From: Tomocerus qinae | Lineage: Eukaryota > Arthropoda > Collembola > Entomobryomorpha > Tomoceridae | Direction of reading: 5' to 3' | Assembly (NCBI GenBank): GCA_020055645.1 | Contig: CM034546.1 | Span: forward strand, 65,534,001-65,598,000 | Length of the DNA: 64,000 bases | Shown: positions 14,278 to 25,700 of the stretch, piece after piece | How positions within the stretch are numbered: the first letter of the stretch is position 1 | Layout of the letters: every line of letters starts with the position of its first letter | Notes under the pieces: model-generated | Databases searched by the model: none | Told to the model about the DNA's origin: nothing | What the model saw: the letters and a program-made list of their open reading frames with translations, nothing else | Program-made: the position numbers and the translations under genes

Positions 14278-17200
14278 TTATTTATAAATAATTGTATAAT
14301 CCATTGTTGCCAATTGAAGAGCAACATTATCTAAAGATCCTCCTTGAGACAACTTGATTGCAAAACATAGTTATTAAATAAATGAAAATTCTTTAAAAAA
14401 TGAACTTATTTAGTGGAGATATTGCAAACCTTTTCCTGTAGACTTTCTGCGCCATTAAAATCTGCATAATTGAAAATAATTTTCAAAGATGAAAATTGTG
14501 GACGCTCTTCAGGACACAAATTCCAACACGCCATCATAATTCCATATCTAATATATAAATTTCCTTTAAAAACTCATTCTAAGTTACAATTACAATGTGG
14601 AACACATTCCTTTCTAAATGCGTCATTAGCAAAAATATAATTTAATCTATGAATGGTATATTCAGTTAAAAATGTATTACATTTCGTTGGAGGCCAACTT
14701 GGGCTTAAAATTCCTCAGTCCGTCCGCCAACTCTTGAACAAATTCCATAGTGGGAGACATTCCTGGATATGGAATATCCCCTAATGAAAATAATTCCCAC
14801 AAGGTGATTCCATAAGCCCAAACGTCCGACTTTACTGAAAAGGTGTTAGTTCTAAGGCTTTCTATTGCCAACCATCGCCAAGGCAAAGGATCTTTGGCCG
14901 TCTTGATGTATTCAGAATAACTATAAGTGCGTCGACTTAGACCGAAATCCGTCACTTTTGCAATGCCCTCTCTGGTCAACAGAACATTCCTCGTCGCCAA
15001 ATCAGAATGGATGACCTGGGAAATATTATTTACATTAAACCAATAGAGAAGCACTAACAATAATCACCAAATAAGCTACAGATCATAATATACCATAGTA
15101 ATAGTACAAAATCATAAAACCAGTTAGTGAATCAAAGAATAGGAGGTAAACAATTTTTTTGCCGCATTTGCATAACTACTACAAAATTTGACAAACGTTT
15201 CCACAAGAATTGCAACGAAAACGTTTTAGTTTCAAACACTATTAAAGCTTAACTTGAACGGCTAGGTTCTATGGTTCTATGATATCATCTTCACTAAACT
15301 GTGGTTTAACTTATGATTTCAATTATTACACTATAGTGAGTATTTGTTTGGCAATTCTAATTAATAATGTCAAACATTTTTTGTTCCAAGATATTCCATT
15401 GCACTGGCAATATGTGCAGACCACATCAATAAGCTTTTGGTGTTACACAGCGACTGAATGAATTCATCTGCAGATTGTTCCCTATATGGAAAGTAAACAA
15501 AATATCAAAATTTATACTTTAGTTTTTCCAACAAAAGCATATCAAAATTGAAAATGTAATGACTGTAATAAACTACCATTGAATCATTTTTTGTGCCCTT
15601 GCTGTGTTTGCATCCGCATTTTCAACCAACTGATTTGAGGCCCAACGGTCCGTAAAGGAAGCCTTGTTTTTCCTTAGAAATGATTCCAATGAACCGAACT
15701 CGCAAAATTCTATGGCCAGATGCAGAATTCCTGCAAAGATTTGGGAATTCAAAGTCATTAAACACTAAATGTGAAAACGAAAAGCTTGTAACAAAAAATT
15801 TCTCAGATTTTGTTATGTAACCTCCACAGTGGGATTTAACACAAATGTTTTACTTATAGGGTTTAAAGAGTAGCTCATCTCCCCCTTCCGTAAAAGACGC
15901 CTTCTTAAATGGTTAAACACATATACTCCCACCACCACAACCTCCTCAAATGCACAGATTTATTATGTGTATTGGCTTTGAGTGTTACGGGTATTATTCT
16001 GTCTGTCTAAACCGTGCAATGCCATCAGCAGTGCACAGACTGAGAAGGACCACCAGTTTCAAAGTATAACTCAATGCGGTGGAACTCTCGGAAGGGAAAA
16101 CAGCTATGCAGAGGAAGAAGCAAGTCAGTGCGCCAGCCAACGAACGACATCTCTATTCCTGGGTCATGTTGACCAACAGTTCTTTCATAATTTGAAGTTC
16201 TAAGGCTAATCGTGTACTTATACAGAATCATTCAATTCTAATTAAACCTGATCATTTCAAGAATCTAACTATTGTCGTTTCACGCAACACTGAATTACTC
16301 TCTTGGCACTGATTCTTCATATAGGGAATGGTAAGGCGAGGAACCACTCTCCGATTAATATAATTGCAAAACATATTTCATTTATCAAACTAAACACTAA
16401 CATAATATTGGCATTGATTCATACTATTCTCACATAATATACGTATGATACATATTACTCCTGTAATATGAGTATTTGTGGTTATTATGTGGCAGTGATG
16501 ATAATTATAAGGAAAATGTATTTAAATATTTCCAATTAATTATAAATGACCTTATTAAACTAGGTGTGGCAACTGTAAACAAGAAAACAATTTGTGCAGC
16601 TTGAGGAAAAGTTGAGACAAATTATTTGAGTCGAGTTGAGGCAAAGTCAGATTGTTGTTTTTACTAATGTTGGGTGCACTCCCAAGCTATTACTAATAGA
16701 ACCATGCATGGTGGAAGAGAGCTAATGCATTGGAATGGTTAGCCTTTTATTAGCTTGTATACGAGAGAGAAAGAAAATTTAAGCCGATCCAGTGCGAGTA
16801 AGTAATGTAAGAAGACATTAAATGTTGGACTCGACGGCACTAACTAATAAATGAAAGACGGAAAAAAGATTCTGTCTTGCGTTATGCCTCTAGTTGATAG
16901 TATGCATATTTCTTTAGTTCATAATAAAAATTGAAAAGACTTGACATGCGACCAGTAACATGCATTAACAGAGGCAACATTGTACATTTGCAGTTTTCCA
17001 ATCATCAATATATTGTATCGTCTGCCTAATATTACAACGTAACAAGCCATTTCATCATGACTGCTACAAAGTAACAAACCATTTTATCATGGCTGAGACA
17101 AAGTAACAAACCATTTTATCATGACCGCAGTTAGGTTTGTTACATTGTCGCAGCCATGATAAAATGGTTTGTTACTTTGTCTCAGCCATGATAAAGTGGT

Positions 17201-20200
17201 TTGTTACTTTGTAGCAGTCATGATGAAATGGCTTGTTACGTTGTAATATTAGGCAGACGGTATGTTCTTTAAGGCCGTCGGGTAACTAATTAAATGGAAA
17301 ATATAGATGATTCAAACGTTTTTTGATTTTACATTTCTCAGTACTTGTTCTTAGTTTAAATGAATAATAATAGCTAAGATAATTACCAGACATGATTTCT
17401 TCTCGGTAGACTCCTAATAGTGTGACCAAATGTTCGTGTTGTCCAATATACATCATTATTTTCGCTTCGGAGACAAGAGCCTTCAAAGTTCCCGTGCCAC
17501 GGTCAGAACGGACAGTTTTGAAAGCGACGGTTTTATTAATTCCATGCGCTAATCCCTTGTATACTTCTCCAAATTCCCCTCTTCCAAGTATACAATTTCT
17601 ATCTAAAAATATCGAAGAAAGTTCAGACAACATAATGATACTATGTCTAGTCTATGTGCATAAAATGAGTACAGGGTGTCAAACTAGGATTCAGGCCCTA
17701 TGTATCTAAAGAACCGTAAGTAGCACGACAAAACCGTTGATACCAATCGAAAGCCCGTGCAAAGTTACATTGAAACACCGGTTTTCATTAACTTATTCCT
17801 ACGCATTCGCTTACACCAGCAGTTCTCCCAAAAAAAGTAGAAAATATAAATAAATTACTAGCTAATTCGTGACCGAATCTCTCGCGGAGGCTGAATTTAG
17901 GCAGCGGTACTGTGTTGGTTTCCGCTGTTGCCGCCGTTGCCGCTGGGAGGTATGGGGGTAAGCGGCAACAGCATTATAGCGGAGACAGTGGCAACAACGG
18001 CAACAGTGGCGACACGCTAGAACCCTTGGCGGCAACAGCGGCGACACGCTGCAACCACTTTCGGCAACAGCGGCGACACGCTACAACCACTTGCAGTAAC
18101 AGCGGCGACACGCTACAACCACTAGCGGCAACAGAGTCACATTAATCTGATTTCCTCTGTTGCCGCTAAACCTAATATAAGCCAGTGCACTGTTGCTCTG
18201 AGCTCAATGCTCTAAGAAAAGAGCAACACAGAGGAAACCACCCTGTACTTTGGTGAACCTCGCCCAGAAAGCATAGTATTGTAGAGCAAGCCAAGTAAAC
18301 AATTCTGAATAAAGCTTGTTTCTTCCAAATTTTGAAATTAAATTGCATTGATTCAATAAAATTTCATGGACAGCTTTCAGGAAAATGCAATTTTATATAT
18401 TTAAAACAGATACGGATTTATTAAACGGCAAGACTACACATCCCATTCAAGGGTCGCCTGTAAGGCGCCCAACCCCTTCTTATGTTAGGTAGAATTATGA
18501 TAAATTAGGTTAAGTTTTTAGGTTGTTTTGGTTTATTTAAGATACGGAAATCGTAGCAATTTATATTTTCTGAAAATGATGGTCATGAAAGCTTATATTC
18601 AAAAACTGAAAAGCACTTAAGAAAGCTTTTTTGTAGCAAATTAAATATTTACAAATATTTTTGGTATAAAAATAAAGCTAACGAAAGCGATGCCAATAAT
18701 TAATTCCAAGCACATTTTATGGTTCATATTTGGGTTTTGGATGGAGACGGTAATTATTAATTACCCATACTAAACTAAATTACTCTAGGGCTATCTCCCA
18801 TTTTGATCAGAATTTATTCAATTTGAAACTTATCTACAATATATTCTGCAATATTGCGTCTTTAACAGATAAGAGAGTTATCCTTGGTAATGAAATAAAA
18901 GAACATTCCTTCCAAATTAAAAAATAGTTACCTATTATAAAGGAATTCTTTTTCATTTCATAATTTGAATCGAACAAGAAATGCAATGGATCATCTTCGT
19001 CACCTTCATTAGTTTTTCTTCCATTTAGTAAATCAATAATTTCTTTCATTTCACGTTGTCTTTTCGTCTAATAAAGTTAAAAGAAAGCATTCGTTAAAGA
19101 TATTTTATATCAGATTATAGTATGCAATGTATAGTTAAGTTATATATTTTATCAACCAGCACGACCGTCAGTTATGCAACTTATATTTGATGAAAAATTG
19201 AGATCATGGTGAATGAGCCAAATATCAATGTTGTATAAATTAATAAAAATGCAATAAATTTACTTTACTAAGATCGAATTTAGTTTTACCTTTTCGTGAG
19301 TCAAGTAGATGATAATGAGGACAGAGAGAATTAAGAGAGCTGCGACAATAATGAAATAGTGAATTTGATTAGAACTACGAGGACAAAATCTGAGTTGCAG
19401 TGTGTCCAAGCCCTTGAGCAAAGGTTCGCTCTTGTTGTCAAAGATACACGTCATTTGTCCAATGATCAAGCGACTTTCAAATCTTCGCAACTCTTCTTGA
19501 AACCCCAGGCAGTCGTCGCATAGAAAAAGATTATTTGCTAAGGAGAACTTGGTTTCAGAATGGTTTATAGCATGAAGAAAGGACAGCGATGTTAATTTAT
19601 TGTCTGAAAGATTAACCACATCTATCTGTGGAGATAATCTTGAAGCGTATTCATTACTTAATTCTGTGATGTTATTTCCAGAGAGATCTAATTCAAATTT
19701 CCAATCAGTTCGATTTACTCTTGTGCGGGTTAAATGGTCTAGTAGATTTTCTATGTTCTCTCTCAGAGGAGGTCCAGAAGATAAGTTGAAATCCCTTCTT
19801 GAACAATCAATCAGAACTGTAGAATCCGCAGGACGTTGCCAACAGTCACAACCAACTGGGCAACCGAGTTTTGCCTTACATGTGAAGTCTTTATCTTTAA
19901 CACTGGACAGTGGTAGAGAATCATGAAAATCTCTACAGAAAATATTTTGTGATTCAATTTTGAAGTCTTTGGAATGAAAGTTTTTCAGATACAGTGTTCG
20001 ACAGTCACAAATAGTTTTGACATTACCTAAGATTATATTCACTTTAGGTTGAAGATCAGTGTCAGCAGTAAGTTCTTCTGTGTTATTGTGAAAGTAAGAA
20101 GCAGGATGTACCAATTCTTTCACCATATCGATATCTGATATCGGATTGTCCTGCAGGAGAACTGAAATATTTGTCTGTGTAAACGAAAACTTTTTTGCCG

Positions 20201-21605
20201 AAAGATATTGTAAGTTGTTGCTTCGCAAATCAAGTTCAATCAAATGATTCAATGAGATCCTCCAACCATCATAAATTGACTCAATCCTGTTATTTCTTAG
20301 ACGTAGTGTTTGCAGTTTCAGGTTACGCTTGAAAGGATCTGAATCCAATTGTCCTAACCAAATCTTATTATTTGAAAGATCTAGCCATGCAAGATTAGAG
20401 AGAATTTCGAATGTTCTATAATCTATTGAACTAATGCCATTGTTGGATAGGTTAATACGCACTAGTTCTTTAGTTTGAACAAAAACCTTTCTCTTTAAAA
20501 ATGTTATCTGGTTTTCTTGTAAGTCAAGATCTGTAATTTGTCCAGCTCCAAGGGAAACCAATTCGGCCAGGCGATTTTTACTCAAATCAAGCTTTTTCAG
20601 CTTCGGAAATTGAGATAAGTATTCATTGGGAATGGTTTTTAGCTCATTCTGTGACAAATTCAATTCCAATAGATTTGAAAGGTTTTTCAGTTTTGGAAAA
20701 TCTGTCAAGCCTAAATTCTGAATGTGCAGTTGCCACAGATTTGACAAATCTCTTATTTCTACCGGAAAATTTTCATGCCATTTGTATAATCGCATTATAT
20801 TTAACCGTTCCAATTTCACTAAGTTTACTAACTCCGGAAATTCCGTGAAGGAGACAGATTTTAGTGACAATTCCTTTAATTCCAGTAGGTCATTGAATGC
20901 ATTCGCTTTAAGATTATACAAAGTGTTATAATCCAAATTTAGAAATTGTAGATTCGTAAGACTGAAAAGCGATTCAAATGTCAAAGAAGTTATTTCGTTA
21001 GACGCAAGATTAAGCCTAGCCAAATTAAGGGGGAAGGAAATATTTTCAATATCTTTTAGTTTATTTGCCCTCAAAGATATTTCCGTGAGATTTCTATTAT
21101 TTGCAAATGCATCTCTTGGAATACTGATCAGTCCATTGGAATCCATTTTGAGCGATTGGAGTTTCTCTAAATTGTCCAAATTGGGGAAAGTTTCTAATTT
21201 ACTGTCGGTAAAGTCGAGTGTCTCCAAGTTGAACATTTCTTTGAAAATATTTTGTGGCAGCCAATTTCCCTTAATTGTAAATGTCTGTAATTCTGATCCA
21301 TTTATATTTATCCGCTGGAAGAACCCAATGAACCCGTCGTCGATTGATTGAAGGTCACAATATGCAAACATCAATTCTGTTATCCGAATACCATCTATGT
21401 TCTTATTTTTTATTTCTTCCCATCTAAATGATTCCCGATTACAGATTACGTGTAACTTATCTCGGTAGCGTTGATAGTAATGTTGTGACAGAAGAGGTTG
21501 AATGGTTTTCACATAAATTTTGTTAATATTGCCGCCAGTAGGGCATCGTAATAATATTATTATGCATCCGAAGGTATAGTAAAAATGGATTTCGGAAAGA
21601 TACAT
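14278..21605 (-). CDS. Toll-like ectodomain receptor tyrosine kinase A (8 exons, 1151 aa)
   Basis: Exons (complement): 19290-21605, 18932-19067, 17387-17602, 15577-15730, 15376-15481, 14681-15015, 14430-14547, 14278-14352 = 3456 nt, all in frame. Exon 1 codes the extracellular part: many LRRs, an LRRCT-like Cys cluster (CDCRTLYLKNF), an LRRNT (CPVGCDCWQRP, ~582-601), a few more LRRs, a second LRRCT (FLCDDCLGFQEEL), then a membrane helix ~749-768. That order is the Toll ectodomain order. The cytoplasmic part is a tyrosine kinase: GRGEFG loop 824-829, K846 in VAFK, E863 in helix C, a kinase insert of about 40 residues, HSDLATRN 979-986, DFG 999-1001, AIES in place of APES, SDVWAYGITLWE and CWN...RPQF. 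Catalytic D981 and N986 are present, but the HRD arginine is serine. Candidate activation-loop tyrosines are Y1007, Y1009 and Y1012. The split kinase recalls the FGFR/PDGFR/Torso group. The N-terminal leader is shorter than in copy B, so an upstream exon could be missing. Confidence 0.88.
17019..17259. repeat. 241-bp foldback element in intron 3 of kinase gene A
   Basis: Near-perfect inverted repeat with arms of about 110 bp (17019-17128 and 17150-17259). Outer ends are CGTCTGCCTAATATTACAAC and its complement. Each arm is itself made of tandem ~35-bp units (AAGTAACAAACCATTTTATC type), so the structure could fold into a long hairpin. No ORF. Confidence 0.85.
17668..18249. mobile_element. TIR-bounded non-autonomous element with GC-rich minisatellite
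   Basis: AGTACAGGGTG at 17668-17678 is matched by CACCCTGTACT at 18239-18249. The interior holds a ~31-bp GC-rich tandem array at roughly 17990-18130 (units containing GCGGCGACACGCTACAACCA), markedly richer in GC than the surrounding intron. No transposase. TIR length is short, so element status is moderate. Confidence 0.5.
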
Positions 21606-21649
21606 TCTTGTACGCGCTTCAAAATGACACCAATACAGTAATAAGTTAA

Positions 21650-22285
21650 GACAGTATGGGATTTTTATATGTATTTTAATTTCATAAATTTTGTAAATTC
21701 TTTGTTATCCTCCCCCTTTATTCGGCTTTCTAAGTAAGTCGAAGGTTAAAGATTTGCACCGGGGTAATCCTTGCAAGTTGTAACTTCTGCTACAAATTCT
21801 TGCATTCAGTTCAGCAATGTCTTGAGGTCTGGTTTCTTAAATCGGTGACTTAAGAGCAGGGCCGCAGCTAGAAAAAAATTTCGGAAGTGAAACCGAGAAA
21901 AAATTAGCTAATTTTCGCTTAGCGATTTTTTGCCATTTTAGACAAGAATTTCTTTATTTTTCTCGATTTCGGGGGGGGGCACGTGCCCCCTCTTCCCTGC
22001 GGCCTTGCTTAAGAGGGCTCCAAATGAAAAATATCAATGTTCAAAGACGACAATTTTTGATAATTCACATTTTTCATTTGGGGCCATCTTAATTCATCGA
22101 TTTAGGCAACCCAGACCTCAAGACATTGCTGAACTGAATGCAAAAATTTGTAGCAGAGATTGCAAGGATTACCCCGGTACAAATCCTTATTGAGAAAGCC
22201 GAATAGAGAAGGTGGTAACATAGAGAATTTACAAAATTAAAATATGAAATATGAAATTAAAATGTATGTAAAAATTCCACATAAC
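21650..22285. repeat. long inverted repeat just upstream of kinase gene A
   Basis: Two arms of about 190 bp (near 21650-21850 and 22085-22285) match in opposite orientation, sharing for example CCTTGCAAGTTG / GATTGCAAGG, GTCTTGAGGTCTGG / CCAGACCTCAAGAC, and ATTTTAATTTCAT / ATGAAATTAAAAT. Between them is a second nested palindromic element (GGGCCGCAGCTAG ... CTGCGGCC with a G9 run and CACGTGCCCCC). It probably represents a foldback transposon carrying another insertion, and lies about 45 bp from the gene's start codon. Confidence 0.75.
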
Positions 22286-25200
22286 CTGCAGTTATCGAGA
22301 AACTTAAATCACACGACTGCCCAATGCTGGGACGACTAGAAATACTAATACTCGCCCATAAATGAACTTTTGTGAACACCAAATAGAACAAAAGTAGTTT
22401 TAACATTTTGAACTAAAAAAGGTTCTACAAGTAATCTACAATTTTCAAAGGAAGTACCTGGTTGGTTTAAAACTTAATTGCATTGATTCAAACGATTTTG
22501 GGAAAATTATTTCAAGTCTACGTTTTGTGAAAGGTAGTAAGTGTATTTAAAATCTACAAGCTATAGAGAATGTTTGACAGGTCAATGAGGAAAATTTGGA
22601 TTACGAAGCTATGAAAATGTACATGAAGTTGCTATTTTTAGTTTTTAAAAAGCAATAATAGTGAATAGTAATACTTTAGATTTACTTTAGATGTTAGAAG
22701 TTCGTGGTTTTTCTGTCTTTTAAACAAGGAAAATAGGACGAAAAACAAAATTGTGGTAGTGGGCTAGATAGGTGAAGTTGATTTCATTACATTATACTCA
22801 ATTACAGACAGGGTTGTATTTTGTATTTTGTCCGAAATACAGACAACTATAGTGGAGTCCAGATAAAATTAATTTTATTCGTTCCTGCCTAGGAAAGAGT
22901 TAATTTTGTCCGATTTTAACCAATCATCTTTTCTCATTGTAACTCTGAATTAACTCTGCTGATTACAATTTTTAGGTAGCGATATTGATATTCCAATGAG
23001 GGGATACATATTAAATAAATAATCAGCAGTGATATAGACTACGCGTGTTATGTATTCCTATACTTAAGCATTGTAGACCGAAATTATTTGATAGGTAGGT
23101 AAATGGAAAAAAAGTAGTACATCAAACATTCCAATTTTTGCAAACATGACCTTTGACCAACTCATAGGGTCGACGGCTGCAAAAATAGATAACTATTTGG
23201 CCTTTATCCCATCTTAAGCTTCAGAATAACGCGTCACATCGACATTTTTCGACGAAAAATAACATTTGACCTCTGACACCTCGTAGAGGTCAACAATTTT
23301 GAAATTTTTGTCCTATGAACCATAATTTTATAAGGGCTTTATTTTTAGGCAGAATTTTTATGAAACAGTTCCTTATATGAAAAACTGCCTAATTTGAAAT
23401 TTATTTCGCAATTTTGAAAGGGAATAAAATCAATTTTTTACAAATTCAAAAAAAACCCGAGATACAGCGATTGTTGACTTCTGTTCCAAGTTTTATCCAA
23501 ATCGGTCGGGTAGTTTCGGAGTTATTTCATATTCCGTCTTTTCACATAGACACTGAATTACTGAAAAATGATTTTTTTAGCCATTTCAGTCTGCATGGTA
23601 AGGGGAGTTTTTTGTAACAAGGATTCCAACTTTTGCATGGTCTGTGCTCTTTTAGCAACGGGTGTAATTCACAACCAAAGATGCTACCATTGCAAAGGAT
23701 TGAATAACAACAAATTTGTGAGGCATTTATATTTGTCATTGTCAGTTTATTTGTTTGTGTATTTGCATGCAACCGTGCATGCAATCATGAAAATAATATT
23801 AAGCAAACTGACATGAGCCCACAAATGCAATTAATGTTTAGACAGTTAAAATCAGAATTTAATTCTGGACGTTTATGGTATAAACATAATCAATAGCACA
23901 TAATAGGATTACCTAAATGAGGATGTTGTATAAAGTACAGATAGGCATTACGGTTTGTATAGTAGACATTGACATGAAGGTGTTCCTACAAAGTATGGTT
24001 TATGTGGTTTTGGTGTTTGTGGACCTGTAGTTGTGGCCTGGTTGTTATTATTCTATTACATATTGGCATTATGGCTATCGATTCGCACAAAGGAGTCAGC
24101 TATTATAAAGGTTTCTGCTTAATGTACATGTATGTGTTAAGAAAGCACACAACCAAGAAATTATTGTAATAAATGTTCGTTACTATTTAAATATTCTGTT
24201 CTCTTTCTCGAGCTTGCCATAAATATACCCAGATGTAGTGTATAATATAGTGGTCGATATGTAGAAACTGTATGTATAATTGTATAAAGATAGATTGAGT
24301 TACAAACACTTCTCATAACTTTTTCACACAAGGACCAAACAACTACATTTTTTGTGTTTTATAAAAAAGGAAGAATAAAAACTTTAAAAGCAATATTTTT
24401 TGCTTTTCTGAAACAAAACTTCGTATTCATTTTGACATTTATTAATGAAGAGAATTAATTTGGAACCTTTATATAAAATATAATATTTAGTTTACTTACA
24501 TAAATGAATAGCATGATAGAATTGTGCTTGTTGTATGTATTGATGGAAATCAACAGATGTTTAAATAAGTCTTTTTTAAAAATTTATCTGAAGTAACCTT
24601 CAGATTGCTATCTGAATATCAATCTGATTGTTTTGTGGAGGATCAACCGCAAAAATTTATCTGAAGAAGTTCTGCCCACTATTTGCTGTAATACAGGTGA
24701 CAGGTTACGTCTTGTAGAAATCTTAAGTTCCACTATGCTGTTTCACAACCCTCTACAGTTAGTTTTTTCCTGTAATGAATTAGGACGAATTAGTTTCAGA
24801 ACTTTTCATACAATACATGCTAGAAACTATTATTCGGGTAACCAACAAAACCTTGGTACACCTTGCAGGTTAAGTGTATATTCAATATTCTAATACATAA
24901 CCCTATTCTAACTAGGTAGCTTGCTATTAGGGGTCAGTGTGTCGCATATTTCACCTGTTCCTAGGAAACCTATAACAGCAAGACAGCAACACACTAAATT
25001 GTAGAGAGTTACTTTATTTAGAACATTACTAAATAGTATTACAAGTATAAGTTAGTTACTGATTACTGGTAATAGAAAGTTATAATGTGCGCATTTTCTA
25101 CCTGAAGACTAATTAAAAACACCTTAATTCACCACAATTTAATTTGAAATACAATTTAGGCAAGAAAAATGTGAAGATCAAATGTGGAAAATTTTTTCTA

Positions 25201-25700
25201 TTGTCTCTACACTTCATATCTGATTGTATTCCAGTGTCTGTCACAGACAGGGTCACAGCCAGAAAACAGTAAGGGGAATCATTTTTTTCTGCCTTTTTGA
25301 CTTTTCGTCCAGAATCTTCTTTTTTCTCTCCTTCCTCTAATGGTAACTGTCAAAATACGAAGGCAAAGCAATATTATTTTCTCAGGAAAACCCCTAACAT
25401 AAAAAGTTTTTAAAGACAGAACAAAGACTATTGCATTTATTTGTGTTGTCAATAATTGTCAATCACCGAATCCGATTTTAATTGGTTTTAAAAATAATAC
25501 ATAATATTATGTTTTGCCAAACAATAAGTCATAAGTAGAAGAACATTGCCTGCAAAATGGGACCAAATAGGCAAATGTTTGAGCAACATTAAACTTTTCC
25601 CCTCGAAACTCAGAAATATATATTATGTACATTATATAACATATAGTCGATATTTTTAACTCAACATAATCTGACATCATTTATTAAGATTTAAATAAAA
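22286..25700. other. intergenic, no gene recognised
   Basis: About 3.4 kb of AT-rich DNA. The stretch 23400-23540 holds a phrase (AAATCGGTCGGGTAGTTTCG) typical of dispersed repeats and partly shared with 8460-8480. No coding exon, RNA gene or clear TIR is recognised. Confidence 0.4.

Noticed and set aside
17862..18145. Overlapping Cys/Ala/Thr-rich ORFs on both strands
   Set aside because: They are translations of a GC-rich minisatellite inside an intron.
23414..23816. Overlapping short ORFs
   Set aside because: They overlap a repeat-like phrase and each other in several frames; no coding evidence.
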